A DNA stretch of 10,515 nt from Nitrospirota bacterium. Lineage in GTDB: Bacteria; Nitrospirota; RBG-16-64-22; JACRHK01. The position numbers and the translations under genes are program-made. Shown one piece after another: positions 1 through 8,128 of this stretch. Location: the NCBI GenBank assembly GCA_016217625.1, contig JACRHK010000280.1, positions 1 to 10,515 of the forward strand, written 5' to 3'. The stretch's first letter is position 1. Each line of letters opens with the position of its first letter. The notes below the pieces were generated by a model. The model was not told where the DNA came from, searched no databases, and saw only the letters and a list, made by a program, of their open reading frames with translations.

Positions 1-64
1 ATAGTTCGTAGGGTCATGACAGGCTGAACGTCCTCTAGTACCTTCTCAATCTACCAAGGAGCAG

Positions 65-814
65 CTATTCGGCCAAACGTTGTCGGATCTTTTGTTCGTC
101 TTGCTTGAGGGCCACTTCGCAAGGGGGGCAGATCTGCTTGATCCGTCTCCATCCTTCGGGCTCATTGCCCAGGCGCGACCAGACATGGAACAGTCCTATT
201 GTGGCTCCCCACGCGCGCTCGTTGAAGTCATCGAGTCGAATCAATTCATCTTCAAATTCTTGGGAGGCTTTGAGCAGAATTTCCGGGAATCTCGATGTGC
301 AGTCTATGAAGCGTGTCTTCCCCAAGCAGAGGATCTTTGGAGGGAAAGGCGAGGCCGCATGACTCATCCCATCGAAGTTATCCCAGCGGTCGTCGTGCGT
401 CAACGCCTCTTTTTTCCCGTCCCCGTCAAGGTCCCGCCACCCCTCAATCGGCCTTCCGCTCACATCGAGGCTAAGGTGCGCGATGTCATTTCCGTCAGGC
501 CGAGCAAAATAGATGGAATAATCCCAACAGCAGTGGGCCCCGCCAGAGTAGAACTGAACAATTGCCTCAGCGTACCCGTCACCATCAATATCGTTGCAGG
601 TGAGAGATAGGAATCGGCTGAGATCTGACCTCAGATCCTCCTCCATGCTGGTAACTATGACAGATCGTCCTGACCGGTGACGCAATGCGAGGACGACCTC
701 TTTTTTGGTTTTGGTTTTCAGAAGTGTCCATTTCTCACAGGAATCCACGGGTTCCTCGGCTTGTCCCAATGCGGGAATGAACCATATGTTGAATAGCCAG
801 AGAAAACGTGTCAT
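65..814 (-). CDS. Secreted FG-GAP/VCBS-like protein of unknown function
   Basis: I see a 249-residue protein with a hydrophobic N-terminus (residues 3-17) and a likely signal peptidase I site after GQA (residue 19). There is no lipobox, so it is probably periplasmic or secreted. Two acidic Asp-rich motifs, DIDGDGY (75-81) and DLDGDGK (128-134), resemble the calcium-binding loops of FG-GAP/VCBS beta-propeller repeats. Between them lies SGGAHCCWDYSIY (90-102), with a vicinal Cys pair of the type I associate with such proteins. A later segment reads FDGMSHAASPFPP. The frame also opens at 847, but the ATG at 812-814 is preferred: it has an upstream GAGG at normal spacing, begins directly with the signal peptide, and 847 would lie inside the predicted -10 box. 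It is divergent from the molybdoenzyme gene. No enzymatic function can be assigned; two blades are too few for a full propeller. Confidence 0.8.
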   Translation of the reverse strand: MTRFLWLFNIWFIPALGQAEEPVDSCEKWTLLKTKTKKEVVLALRHRSGRSVIVTSMEEDLRSDLSRFLSLTCNDIDGDGYAEAIVQFYSGGAHCCWDYSIYFARPDGNDIAHLSLDVSGRPIEGWRDLDGDGKKEALTHDDRWDNFDGMSHAASPFPPKILCLGKTRFIDCTSRFPEILLKASQEFEDELIRLDDFNERAWGATIGLFHVWSRLGNEPEGWRRIKQICPPCEVALKQDEQKIRQRLAE

Positions 815-842
815 GCTGTGTTGCCTCTTCTTTTCCCTGTGT

Positions 843-872
843 ATCATACGCGTGGTGCTCTTCGGAAATCAA
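843..872 (-). promoter_or_regulatory. Predicted sigma70-type promoter for the secreted protein gene
   Basis: Reading the minus strand, TTGATT (867-872) and TATGAT (843-848) are separated by 18 nt. They match the -35 and -10 consensus with two and one mismatches. A transcript starting near 836 would have a leader of about 20 nt carrying the GAGG before the ATG at 814, which supports that start. No convincing plus-strand promoter was seen in the same 143-bp divergent gap. Confidence 0.5.
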
Positions 873-957
873 CTTTATATAAGTGTCGGGTCAGATCGGG
901 GGGAGTAACTCCTCTTTGAACCCGGAAGGAAAATATGCTAACGTAAAGAACCTGACG

Positions 958-2934
958 ATGAGCGAGCGGCGGTTTAAAACAACCTGTTTTCACGACTGCT
1001 GGGATGCCTGCGGGATGATCGCTACGGTGCGTGACGGCCGTCTTCTGAAGCTCGAGGGCGACCCCGACCATCCCTACACCCGGGGGTTCCTCTGCGGTAA
1101 GATGCAGCACTACGGCCGGTGGCAGCACTCCACGGAGCGGCTGCTGCACCCCCTGCTCCGGAACGGCGAGGGTTGGCAACCGATCTCCTGGGATGCGGCC
1201 CTGGACCTTTGTGTTTCCAAGTTCCGGGAGACCATCAGGGAGTACGGCCCGCTGGCGATCCTCTATGAGCTGGGCGCCGGCAACTTCGGCATGCTCCGGA
1301 TGATGGGCCGCCGCTTCTTCCAGCTTCTGGGCGGGGTGACGACCACCTCAGGCAGCCTCTGCGACGCGGCGGGGGAGACGGCCCAGGAGGAGGCGTTCGG
1401 CGCCTGCCTGACGCACGATCCGCGGGACGTGGAGAACAGCCGATGCGTCGTCCTCTGGGGAAGGAACGTCGTCACGACGCACATCCATTTCCTCCCCTTC
1501 GTGAAAGCGGCCAGGAAGCAGGGGGCTCCTCTTGTTGTCGTCGACCCGCTCCCCACGCCCACGGCGAAGATGGCCGACCTCTGGATCCAGCCCCGACCGG
1601 GGACCGACCTCTACCTCGCCATGGCCGTGGGAAAAATCCTTCAGGAGGAGGGGTGGGTGGATGAAATTTTTCTTCGTGACCATACGGAGGGGTGGGCGGT
1701 ATACCGGGTCATCCTGGAACGACATTCCCTGGAGGATCTCGGCCGGCTCTGCGACGTGCCCCTTGCCCGGATTCGCAGGATGTCTGAGATGTATGCCCGG
1801 ACGAAGCCGGCCTCGATCTGGACGGGGATGGGGATGCAGCACTACCGCTGGGGGCGTGAGACGCACCGCTGCGTGAGCGCCCTGGGGGCGATGACGGGGA
1901 ACCTGGGGGTTGCCGGCGGCGGCGTCTCGTTCGACCACCCGAGCGCATCTTCGTTCGACAAGAAGGTTTTTGAGCGGGGGATTCCCCCTGCCTCCCGGAG
2001 CCGGGCGATCCCCAAGCCCATCTTTGGCGAGGCCCTGGCGGCGCTGGACGACCCGCCCGCCCGCGTGGCCTGGTTCCAGGGGAGCAACCTCGTCAACCAG
2101 TCGCAGGACACGGAGGGTATCCTCAAAGCCCTCTCCCAAGTCCCTTTCAAGGTGGCCCTGGAGATCTATCTGACCGATACGGCGAAGGCCTGCGACCTCG
2201 TGCTCCCCGTGAGCGCGTTCCTCGAGCGGGAGGATGTGCGAGGCTCTTACGGCGACCGGACGGTGGGATACATGCCGAAGGTTCTGGAGCCGATGGGTGA
2301 GGCACGGTCTGACCTGGATATCTATCAGGCGTTGGCCGAACGGTTGGGGTTCGGCCGGCAGATGGCGGGAGACGCGGAGGGATGGATCCGGAAGCTCGCG
2401 CGCCCTCTTGAGGAGCAGGGCATCCCCCTTCACGCGCTGCGCGAGAAGGCCCACGCCGTCTCTCCCCTGCTTCCGGAAGTCCCCTTTGCGGGCGGAAGGT
2501 TCGCCACGCCCTCCGGGCGGTATCATTTCCTGGCCTTGCTTCGCCTTCCTGAAGAGTCAGAAGTAGCCGCAGGCTTCAGCCTGCGAAATCAAGAGTCAGG
2601 AGGAAACCTTTTTCTGATCACGCCCAAGGGAAAGCCGTTCCAGAAGTCGATCATCCTGGAGGAGGAGGACCTCGGGATGCCGAAGGCGATCCTTCACCCG
2701 CAGGCGGTGAAAGGGCTACGGGATGGAGAAGAAGTCGACCTTGTTTCTTCCGTCGGGCGGCTGCGTGTCCGCGTGGTTTTGGATGTCCGGATGCGGCCCG
2801 ATACCGTCTGGGTGGATGAGGGCGGCCACTACGGCCGGGGCGCTGGCGTCAACGCCCTCGCTCCCTCCGTCCTTTCCTGGGATGGGGGAGGGGCGTGTTT
2901 CTATGAGACGCGGGTGAGGTTAGAAAAAACGTGA
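958..2934 (+). CDS. Molybdopterin-dependent oxidoreductase (BisC/COG0243 family)
   Basis: A 658-residue catalytic subunit of the DMSO reductase/formate dehydrogenase superfamily. The N-terminus binds a [4Fe-4S] cluster through Cys10, Cys14, Cys18 and Cys46 (C-x3-C-x3-C-x27-C), followed by GK. The segment GSLCDAAGE puts Cys135 where the molybdenum or tungsten ligand is expected. GVAGGGVSFDHP and related motifs belong to the cofactor-binding core, and residues about 550-655 (from FLITPKGKP) form the C-terminal molybdopterin-dinucleotide domain. There is no Tat signal, so the enzyme should be cytoplasmic. The substrate cannot be inferred: formate, sulfur oxyanion and other reductases share these features. 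The frame is open from a GTG at 883, and a TTG at 916 follows a GGGGGAG. I prefer the ATG at 958 because the family begins close to the first Cys, although its ribosome binding site is weak. Residues 535-547 are an in-frame insertion (see the palindromic repeat). It appears to be first in an operon with the adenosyltransferase and regulator. Confidence 0.9.
   Translation: MSERRFKTTCFHDCWDACGMIATVRDGRLLKLEGDPDHPYTRGFLCGKMQHYGRWQHSTERLLHPLLRNGEGWQPISWDAALDLCVSKFRETIREYGPLAILYELGAGNFGMLRMMGRRFFQLLGGVTTTSGSLCDAAGETAQEEAFGACLTHDPRDVENSRCVVLWGRNVVTTHIHFLPFVKAARKQGAPLVVVDPLPTPTAKMADLWIQPRPGTDLYLAMAVGKILQEEGWVDEIFLRDHTEGWAVYRVILERHSLEDLGRLCDVPLARIRRMSEMYARTKPASIWTGMGMQHYRWGRETHRCVSALGAMTGNLGVAGGGVSFDHPSASSFDKKVFERGIPPASRSRAIPKPIFGEALAALDDPPARVAWFQGSNLVNQSQDTEGILKALSQVPFKVALEIYLTDTAKACDLVLPVSAFLEREDVRGSYGDRTVGYMPKVLEPMGEARSDLDIYQALAERLGFGRQMAGDAEGWIRKLARPLEEQGIPLHALREKAHAVSPLLPEVPFAGGRFATPSGRYHFLALLRLPEESEVAAGFSLRNQESGGNLFLITPKGKPFQKSIILEEEDLGMPKAILHPQAVKGLRDGEEVDLVSSVGRLRVRVVLDVRMRPDTVWVDEGGHYGRGAGVNALAPSVLSWDGGGACFYETRVRLEKT
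2552..2599 (+). repeat. Palindromic insertion with 9-bp flanking direct repeats, inside the molybdoenzyme gene
   Basis: The 9-mer AAGAGTCAG occurs at 2552-2560 and again at 2591-2599. Between them is a 30-nt segment holding the inverted repeat CGCAGGCT-TC-AGCCTGCG (2568-2585, 8-bp arms). Insert plus one repeat copy is 39 nt, exactly 13 codons, so the reading frame survives and adds residues 535-547 in a loop before the C-terminal domain. This looks like a small palindromic mobile element with target-site duplication. From memory, similar GCAGGCTTCAGCCTGC palindromes recur between genes in various bacterial genomes; I could not check this. Confidence 0.7.
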
Positions 2935-2965
2935 GGAGTGAGGAGTGAGGAGTGAGGAGTGAGGA
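2931..2965 (+). repeat. Five tandem 7-bp repeats (GTGAGGA) at a gene junction
   Basis: Five exact copies of GTGAGGA run from the last codons of the molybdoenzyme gene into the gap, followed by a partial GGAGT. The first unit contains the TGA stop. Each unit also contributes an AGGAG-like ribosome binding sequence, and the last gives GGAGGAG about 9 nt before the adenosyltransferase ATG at 2978. Copy-number change by slippage could move or multiply ribosome binding sites and link the two genes' translation. Confidence 0.85.
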
Positions 2966-2977
2966 GGAGTAACAGCC

Positions 2978-3541
2978 ATGGAACCGCCGCAGATGCCGCC
3001 GCCGCGGGCGATGAAATCGCTGGACCGCGGCCTCATCATCGTCCACACAGGCGAGGGGAAGGGGAAGACGACGGCCGCCCTGGGCCTCGCCGTCCGGGCG
3101 ATGGGGCAGGGGCTCCGCGTCCTCATCATCCAGTTCATCAAGGGGGCCTGGAAAACGGGGGAGCAGGAGTTGGCCAAGCGGTACGCCGACCTCTGCGAGA
3201 TCTACGCCGTCGGCGAGGGGTTCACCTGGGACACGAAGAACCCTGAGCAGGACAAGCAGAAGGTCCGCGAGGGGTGGGAACTGGCGATGGAGAGGCTCCG
3301 CACGGGGCGGTTCGACCTCCTGATCCTCGATGAGATGAACTGCGTCCTGAGCTACGGCTATTTTCCCGTGGAGGAGGTCTTGCGGTTCCTGAAAGAGAAG
3401 CCGCCCGCGCTCCACGTGGTCCTTACGGGGCGCGGCGCGCCGCCGGAGATCGTGGCCGCGGCCGACCTCGTGACCGAGATGCTCGCCATCAAGCACCCCT
3501 ATGAACAGGGTTACAAGGCCCGGCGGGGGATTGAGTTTTAG
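2978..3541 (+). CDS. cobO: Cob(I)alamin / cob(I)yrinic acid a,c-diamide adenosyltransferase
   Basis: A 187-residue CobA/CobO/BtuR-family ATP:corrinoid adenosyltransferase, which moves the adenosyl group of ATP onto Co(I) corrinoids to make adenosylcobalamin or its precursor. The P-loop HTGEGKGKTTAALG spans residues 23-36. LLILDEMNCVLSYGYF is the characteristic second motif, TGRGAPPE follows, and the protein ends HPYEQGYKARRGIEF, a family-typical tail. The length is close to the usual 180-200. The start ATG has GGAGGAG 9-10 nt upstream, supplied by the 7-bp tandem repeat. It lies 43 nt after the molybdoenzyme stop and 8 nt before the regulator start, so co-transcription is likely. Its last 90 bp recur in degraded form at 9895-9984. 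The BtuR-type salvage role and the CobO-type biosynthetic role cannot be separated from sequence alone. Confidence 0.93.
   Translation: MEPPQMPPPRAMKSLDRGLIIVHTGEGKGKTTAALGLAVRAMGQGLRVLIIQFIKGAWKTGEQELAKRYADLCEIYAVGEGFTWDTKNPEQDKQKVREGWELAMERLRTGRFDLLILDEMNCVLSYGYFPVEEVLRFLKEKPPALHVVLTGRGAPPEIVAAADLVTEMLAIKHPYEQGYKARRGIEF
3525..3541 (+). repeat. Copy 1 of the GGGGGATTGAGTTTTA repeat (end of cobO)
   Basis: The last 17 nt of the intact adenosyltransferase gene encode GIEF-stop preceded by Arg codons. The same 16 nt recur at 9010-9025 and 9968-9983, each time in frame and at a gene end. The motif is native here, since GIEF tails are normal for this family, so this gene type is the probable source. 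Confidence 0.8.
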
Positions 3542-3549
3542 AGCGAATT

Positions 3550-6500
3550 ATGCCCAAACAAGGGACACCTCGTCAAACTTCCGGACCGACTGGGTTGCGG
3601 ATCTGCCTCTTGGGGGGATTACGCGTTTTCGTCGGGCCCCGTCTCATTCCGGAAGAGGCCTGGCCGCGGGAGAAGGCAAAGACCCTGCTGAAGCTGCTCG
3701 CCCTGGCACAAGCCCATGCGTTACAGCGAGAGCAGGTGCTGGAAGCCCTCTGGCCCGATCTCTCTCCCCGCGCCGCGGCCAACAACTTCTACCGCGTCCT
3801 CCACCTCCTTCGTCGCGTCCTGGAGCCTGAAATAGTCGTGGGAGGCGCCTCCAGGTATCTCCAGATGAAGCGGGGTCGGGTCTTGCTCTGCCCTGGCGGG
3901 ACCTGTTGGACTGATGTCGAGACTTTCACCGACGCGCTGACCGCCGCGCGGGGTGCAGAGGAGTTGGCGATCTGGGAGAAGGCGCTGGACCTGTACACCG
4001 GCGACCTCCTGGAGGAGGACCGATACGAGGAATGGGTGGCGCCCCGGCGGGAAGTCCTCCGCCGGGAGTACCTGGATGCGCTGCGATCCACCGCTCAATT
4101 GGCCGAGCGGCTGAAGTGTCCGGAGCAGGCATTGCGGTATTACCTACGGTTTCTTCAGAGCGATCCCGCCGAGGAGAGCATCCACCGGGAGCTCATGCGC
4201 CTGTACGCCGTGACGGGGCAGCGCCATGTAGCCATCCGCCAATATCAGGCCTGCTGCAGAGCGCTCCAGCGCGAGCTGGACGCGGAGCCGGAGACGATCA
4301 CCCGCGTGCTGTACCAGGAGATCATCTCGGGGAAGCGGAGTCCACGTCTTCCAGATGACCAAGGCGCCTTTCCCCACGCCCTTCCGACCCTCCTCCGCGC
4401 CCTTGCGGAGTCCTCCTTTGTCGGGCGCGGTGAAGAGCTTGCAGCTCTGGACCGTTTCCTGAACCAAGTGGCTCAAGGGACGGGTGGGGCTATGGTCATC
4501 GCCGGTGAGGTGGGTGTGGGAAAGACCCGTCTGGCCGCAGAGTCCGCCGTGCGTCTGGTCCGGCGCGGCGGGGTCGTCCTCTACGGGGCGGCGTACGAAG
4601 GCGAGGGCCACGCACCCTTCGGTCCGTTGGCCGACGCGATCCTGGAGTATTGCGTGCGATGCGCTCCGGATCGCCTCGCCGGGGAATTGGTTGAATGGGG
4701 CGCCGAAATGAGTCTCCTGTTCCCGGCAATCCGCGCCTATCTTCCTGCATACGGAGAGACATCCCGTCCCGATCCCCAGCGCGATCAGCAGCGGGCCTTC
4801 ACCGCCCTGCACCGGTGGCTGGCCGCCCGGGCCCAATCCGCCGCAGGCGGACCCCTGTTGTTCATCCTCGATGACCTGCACGCCGCCGATCCGGCCAGCC
4901 TGAAGCTCCTGCACTTTCTTCTGCGGCATACAACGCCTCACGCGCCCGTGGGGATTGTGGCCATTGCGCGCGAGGAGGGACTGGACCCCCACCATCCCCT
5001 GGGGGCGTTCCTTGCCGAGATCCCTCGGGCACTTGCTCCCTTGCGGATCACAGTCCGCCGGCTGCCCGCCGATGCGATCCGAGAGCTGGCTACGACTCAC
5101 CTGGGCGGACAGCCCGTCGGACGAGAGGTTGTGGAGCACCTGAGCCGAACGACGTGGGGGAATCCACTGTTTATTCGGGCGGTCCTGGAGGATCTCAAGG
5201 AGCACGGCGAGCTGGAGCTTGCCGAAGGCGCCTGGCGTATCCCGGCCTCCATGACACCGCGCGTCCCGCGGGGGGTGCAGGAGGTTCTTAACCGGCGGAT
5301 CGATCGCCTGGGAGAAACCGGGAAGGCGTTCCTCGCCCTGGCGGCGGTGTACGGCCTGGAGTTCTCCTATCCCCAGGTTCTCTGTGCATGGGGCGGTCGG
5401 GAGGGTGATCTCCTGGATGCTTTTGATCAGACATTGGCCTCCCGGCTGATCGAGGAGACCCAAGAAGGTTACCGCTTTGCCCACCCGCTCATCCGGGAGA
5501 CGGCCTATCAGGACCTCTCCCGCCCCCGCCGCGCGGTGTTCCACCGTGAAGCGGCCAAGGCGCTGGAGACCCTGGCTGGCCCGCAGCCTTCGCCGGAGGC
5601 CGACGAGATCCTGGCCTATCACTGGGAGCGCTCGGATATACCCGCCCGCGCCGTCCCCTTCCTGATCCGGAGCGGCGATCGTGCAGCGGCCGTGTATGCA
5701 AATGCCGATGCCCTGGATCGCTACGGGCGCGTCTTGACCCTCTTGGAGGTCAAGAAGCAACCGGAAGCTGGGTCTCTCTGTGCCCAGGTATGGGAGAAGA
5801 TGGCGGATACGGCCGCCCTCATGGGGGATGCGGCCCGGAGCCGCGAGGCATTTGGTCGGGCCCTTGAACATGTCTTACCGGAGGACGCGGGGGGCCTCGT
5901 GCGGATCCGTGCAAAAGCGGCGTTCCAAGCCCTCCAGGCTGGCGATGGGGAGGCGGCGCGCGCTCACCTGGAAGCCGGAGCGGCAATTGGGGGGGCCGAT
6001 CCTGCCCTCCGGGAGACGGTGGAGTGGGCGAACTTCCTGTACGTCCGCGGGCACGAGGCCTGGTCGCGCCAGGCGACGGGAGACGCCCTGCAGGCCGCTG
6101 AGGAGAGCCACCGACTGGCCGAGCGGCTGGGGGCCACAGACGCCATGGCTCGGGCCTACGAGCTTCTGGCCCTGGTCTTTCACACGCAGGGGGAATGGAA
6201 ACGCGGCCTTCAATACGCCATCAAGCTGGTAGGGAGCGGCGAATGGGATGCCCGAGTGCCCCAGTCGTTCGATGTCCACCTCTGTCTTGCAGAGTATCAC
6301 CTGTACGGTGACATGGATTTCAGCAGGGTCAGGACTTTCGCAGTCGAGACCCTTGCGGTGGCCGAAAAGATGGGGGCCCGCCGGGCGATGGCCCTCTGCC
6401 ACTGCCTGCTGGGAGAGGTAGCCCTCCTGGTGGGGGATTATCGGGAGGCGGAAGACCGCCTCCGACAGAGCGTGACGTTGTATCAGGAAGTAGGTTATCA

Positions 6501-7167
6501 CTCGGGTGAAGCGCTCGCCTGGCAGCGGATAGGAGAGCTGGAACTGAACCGGGGGAACGATGCCCGCGCCGTGGAATGCCTAGAGCGGGGCCTGGGGATG
6601 GCTGAGCGCGCCCCCATGGCTGCCCATCTCATGGGCCGTCTCTACGCCATGCTGGCCCGCAGCGCGCTGGAGCGACAGAAAGTCCCTGCGGCCTGCGGGT
6701 ACATCGAGGCCGGGCTCGCAGCCCAGGAACGCTTTGGCGTGTGCGCCACCTGCAACGTGCTCTTTTATCCCATGGCCGTGGAGGTGCTCTCTCATGCCGG
6801 CCAACCCCTGGAGGCGGAACCTTTCCTCGAAAAAATGCAGAAGGTGGTGGCCTCCTGGGGGGAGGGGACCTGGCATGCCATGAGCCGATGCGCTCAGGGG
6901 TCTCACGCCCTGGCGCTCGGCCGTGTAGATGAAGCGTTGGAGCATTTTGCGAAGGCCCGGGACACCTTTCAGCGCGTGGGCCAACCCTATGAGACAGCCA
7001 AGGCGCACTGCTTTTTGGCGAGGGCCTTTCTAAAGCGCAATCAGGACGGAGATACTCTGCTTTGTGCTCATTCCCTCAGGGAGGCACAGGGCCTGTTTGC
7101 CCGTCTGGGTGCTCTGCGCGATGTGGGCATGGCGGAGCGCCTCCTGAAGCAGCTTCCGTTTGCCTGA
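3550..7167 (+). CDS. SARP-like regulator: winged helix + BTAD + AAA ATPase + TPR
   Basis: A 1205-residue multidomain transcriptional regulator. Residues about 15-90 (LRICLLGGLRVF... to LRRVLEP) form an OmpR-type winged helix. Residues about 120-260 are the bacterial transcriptional activation domain (BTAD), including the CWTDVETF and YEEWVAPRRE segments. FVGR (290-293) opens an AAA/STAND ATPase with Walker A GEVGVGKTR (319-327) and Walker B LLFILDDLH (436-444, Asp441/Asp442). From about residue 690 to the end it is alpha-helical with TPR-like repeats and no C-terminal LuxR helix-turn-helix. Such proteins are thought to integrate a signal through ATP binding and TPR sensing. The target is unknown, though the position 8 nt after cobO suggests control of the corrinoid/molybdoenzyme operon. 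The start has no clear ribosome binding site and may use translational coupling. Spacing from Met to the LR-x-x-LLG motif (15 residues) is identical in the paralogous fragment at 9785, which supports this start. Confidence 0.9.
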   Translation: MPKQGTPRQTSGPTGLRICLLGGLRVFVGPRLIPEEAWPREKAKTLLKLLALAQAHALQREQVLEALWPDLSPRAAANNFYRVLHLLRRVLEPEIVVGGASRYLQMKRGRVLLCPGGTCWTDVETFTDALTAARGAEELAIWEKALDLYTGDLLEEDRYEEWVAPRREVLRREYLDALRSTAQLAERLKCPEQALRYYLRFLQSDPAEESIHRELMRLYAVTGQRHVAIRQYQACCRALQRELDAEPETITRVLYQEIISGKRSPRLPDDQGAFPHALPTLLRALAESSFVGRGEELAALDRFLNQVAQGTGGAMVIAGEVGVGKTRLAAESAVRLVRRGGVVLYGAAYEGEGHAPFGPLADAILEYCVRCAPDRLAGELVEWGAEMSLLFPAIRAYLPAYGETSRPDPQRDQQRAFTALHRWLAARAQSAAGGPLLFILDDLHAADPASLKLLHFLLRHTTPHAPVGIVAIAREEGLDPHHPLGAFLAEIPRALAPLRITVRRLPADAIRELATTHLGGQPVGREVVEHLSRTTWGNPLFIRAVLEDLKEHGELELAEGAWRIPASMTPRVPRGVQEVLNRRIDRLGETGKAFLALAAVYGLEFSYPQVLCAWGGREGDLLDAFDQTLASRLIEETQEGYRFAHPLIRETAYQDLSRPRRAVFHREAAKALETLAGPQPSPEADEILAYHWERSDIPARAVPFLIRSGDRAAAVYANADALDRYGRVLTLLEVKKQPEAGSLCAQVWEKMADTAALMGDAARSREAFGRALEHVLPEDAGGLVRIRAKAAFQALQAGDGEAARAHLEAGAAIGGADPALRETVEWANFLYVRGHEAWSRQATGDALQAAEESHRLAERLGATDAMARAYELLALVFHTQGEWKRGLQYAIKLVGSGEWDARVPQSFDVHLCLAEYHLYGDMDFSRVRTFAVETLAVAEKMGARRAMALCHCLLGEVALLVGDYREAEDRLRQSVTLYQEVGYHSGEALAWQRIGELELNRGNDARAVECLERGLGMAERAPMAAHLMGRLYAMLARSALERQKVPAACGYIEAGLAAQERFGVCATCNVLFYPMAVEVLSHAGQPLEAEPFLEKMQKVVASWGEGTWHAMSRCAQGSHALALGRVDEALEHFAKARDTFQRVGQPYETAKAHCFLARAFLKRNQDGDTLLCAHSLREAQGLFARLGALRDVGMAERLLKQLPFA

Positions 7168-7321
7168 GTCTCCCTCAGAGAAAAAACATCTCCCCGGGAA
7201 GGTTCCGGGTAAGATTCGGGGAAGACCTATCCGCTACGATGATCGCGTTCAATAGGGGGAGGTCGTTCCGATCCCGTGCCTTCCCCCGCACATCACACCT
7301 GTCAAAAAGGAGGTAGGGACC

Positions 7322-8110
7322 ATGAAACTGATCGAAGAAAGGATCCGCTTAAAAAGATGGGGAAGTCGCGTGGCGCTTTTCATGGCTGTTTCAGCGCTCG
7401 GTTTCGCCGCGCTCAGTGTGGCTGCCGAGGCGCCGAGCGCGGGGAAAGCCCCTTCCTGGAAGATGAACGCCACGATCATCGAGGCCTGCTCCTGCCCCAT
7501 GTTCTGCCAGTGCTACTTCAACACCAAGCCGGCGGCCCATCAAGTGGGCCATGAGGGGCATGGGATGGCGGAACACTTCTGCCGCTTCAATAACGCCATT
7601 AAGGTCAACAAGGGGAGCTACGGCAAGGTCAAGCTCGATGGGGCAAAGTTCTGGGTGGCCGGCGATCTGGGCGGCGACTTCTCCAAGGGCGAGATGGACT
7701 GGGCCGTGCTCCACTTCGACCCGACGGTCACGAAGGAGCAGCGCGACGCCATCGCCACGATCTTAGGCCACCTCTACCCGGTGAAGTGGAAGGCCTTCCG
7801 CGTGGCCGAGGATGCGCCGGTGGAGTGGAAGGCCACGAAAGACCGGGCGGAGGCCCGGCTGGACGGCGGGAAAACCGCCGAGGTGGTTCTCCAGCGGGCT
7901 CCGGGGATGACGGAGGCGCCAGCGGTGATCAAGAACCTCAAGTACTGGGGAGCCCCTCGGAACGATGGCTTCGTTCTGATGCCCAACGTCGTGGAGGCCT
8001 ACCGAGCAGGGGACAAACCGTTCGAGTTCCGGGGCACGACCGGCTTCCTGGTCACCGTGGACATTGATTCGAAGTCTGTGGCCCAGGCGGGAGGCGGCGG
8101 CGGGAAGTAG
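7322..8110 (+). CDS. Exported DUF1326-family protein with Cys/His cluster
   Basis: A 262-residue protein with a basic N-terminus and hydrophobic segment (residues 17-35, ending VAA/EA) that fits a Sec signal peptide. The mature part begins with the DUF1326 hallmark EACSCPMFCQCYF, giving Cys56, Cys58, Cys62 and Cys64. It is followed by a His-rich loop (His73, His77, His80, His85) and Cys87. The rest fits DUF1326 in length. The C-terminus is a low-complexity Gly run. The family has no established function that I know of. The CxCxxxCxC plus His arrangement suggests soft-metal or metalloid binding, or redox activity, in the periplasm, but that is inference. The start has an excellent AAGGAGG ribosome binding site. 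The 154-bp gap upstream shows only a weak imperfect hairpin (about 7193-7209) and no clear promoter or terminator. It is followed, across a strong hairpin, by the ArsM-like methyltransferase. Confidence 0.85.
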   Translation: MKLIEERIRLKRWGSRVALFMAVSALGFAALSVAAEAPSAGKAPSWKMNATIIEACSCPMFCQCYFNTKPAAHQVGHEGHGMAEHFCRFNNAIKVNKGSYGKVKLDGAKFWVAGDLGGDFSKGEMDWAVLHFDPTVTKEQRDAIATILGHLYPVKWKAFRVAEDAPVEWKATKDRAEARLDGGKTAEVVLQRAPGMTEAPAVIKNLKYWGAPRNDGFVLMPNVVEAYRAGDKPFEFRGTTGFLVTVDIDSKSVAQAGGGGGK

Positions 8111-8128
8111 AACGAATGCGTCAGGATG

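Noticed and set aside
883..957. GTG (883) or TTG (916) as start of the molybdoenzyme, adding 14-25 residues
   Set aside because: The extra residues do not resemble a Tat signal or the family N-terminus, and the family normally begins just before the first FeS Cys. The GGGGGAG before the TTG keeps it possible.
1348..2526. Long minus-strand open frame (392 codons) opposite the molybdoenzyme
   Set aside because: It is a GC-rich antisense shadow: Arg/Pro/His-rich, with no recognisable domain, opposite a clearly conserved protein.
4144..5871. 575-codon minus-strand open frame opposite the regulator
   Set aside because: It has low-complexity composition with no family motifs, opposite the conserved BTAD/ATPase coding sequence.
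7165..7187. CTGAG-TCTCC-CTCAG followed by an A-run, as a terminator after the regulator
   Set aside because: The stem is only 5 bp and is followed by A rather than T on the transcribed strand, and the minus-strand reading has no gene to terminate.
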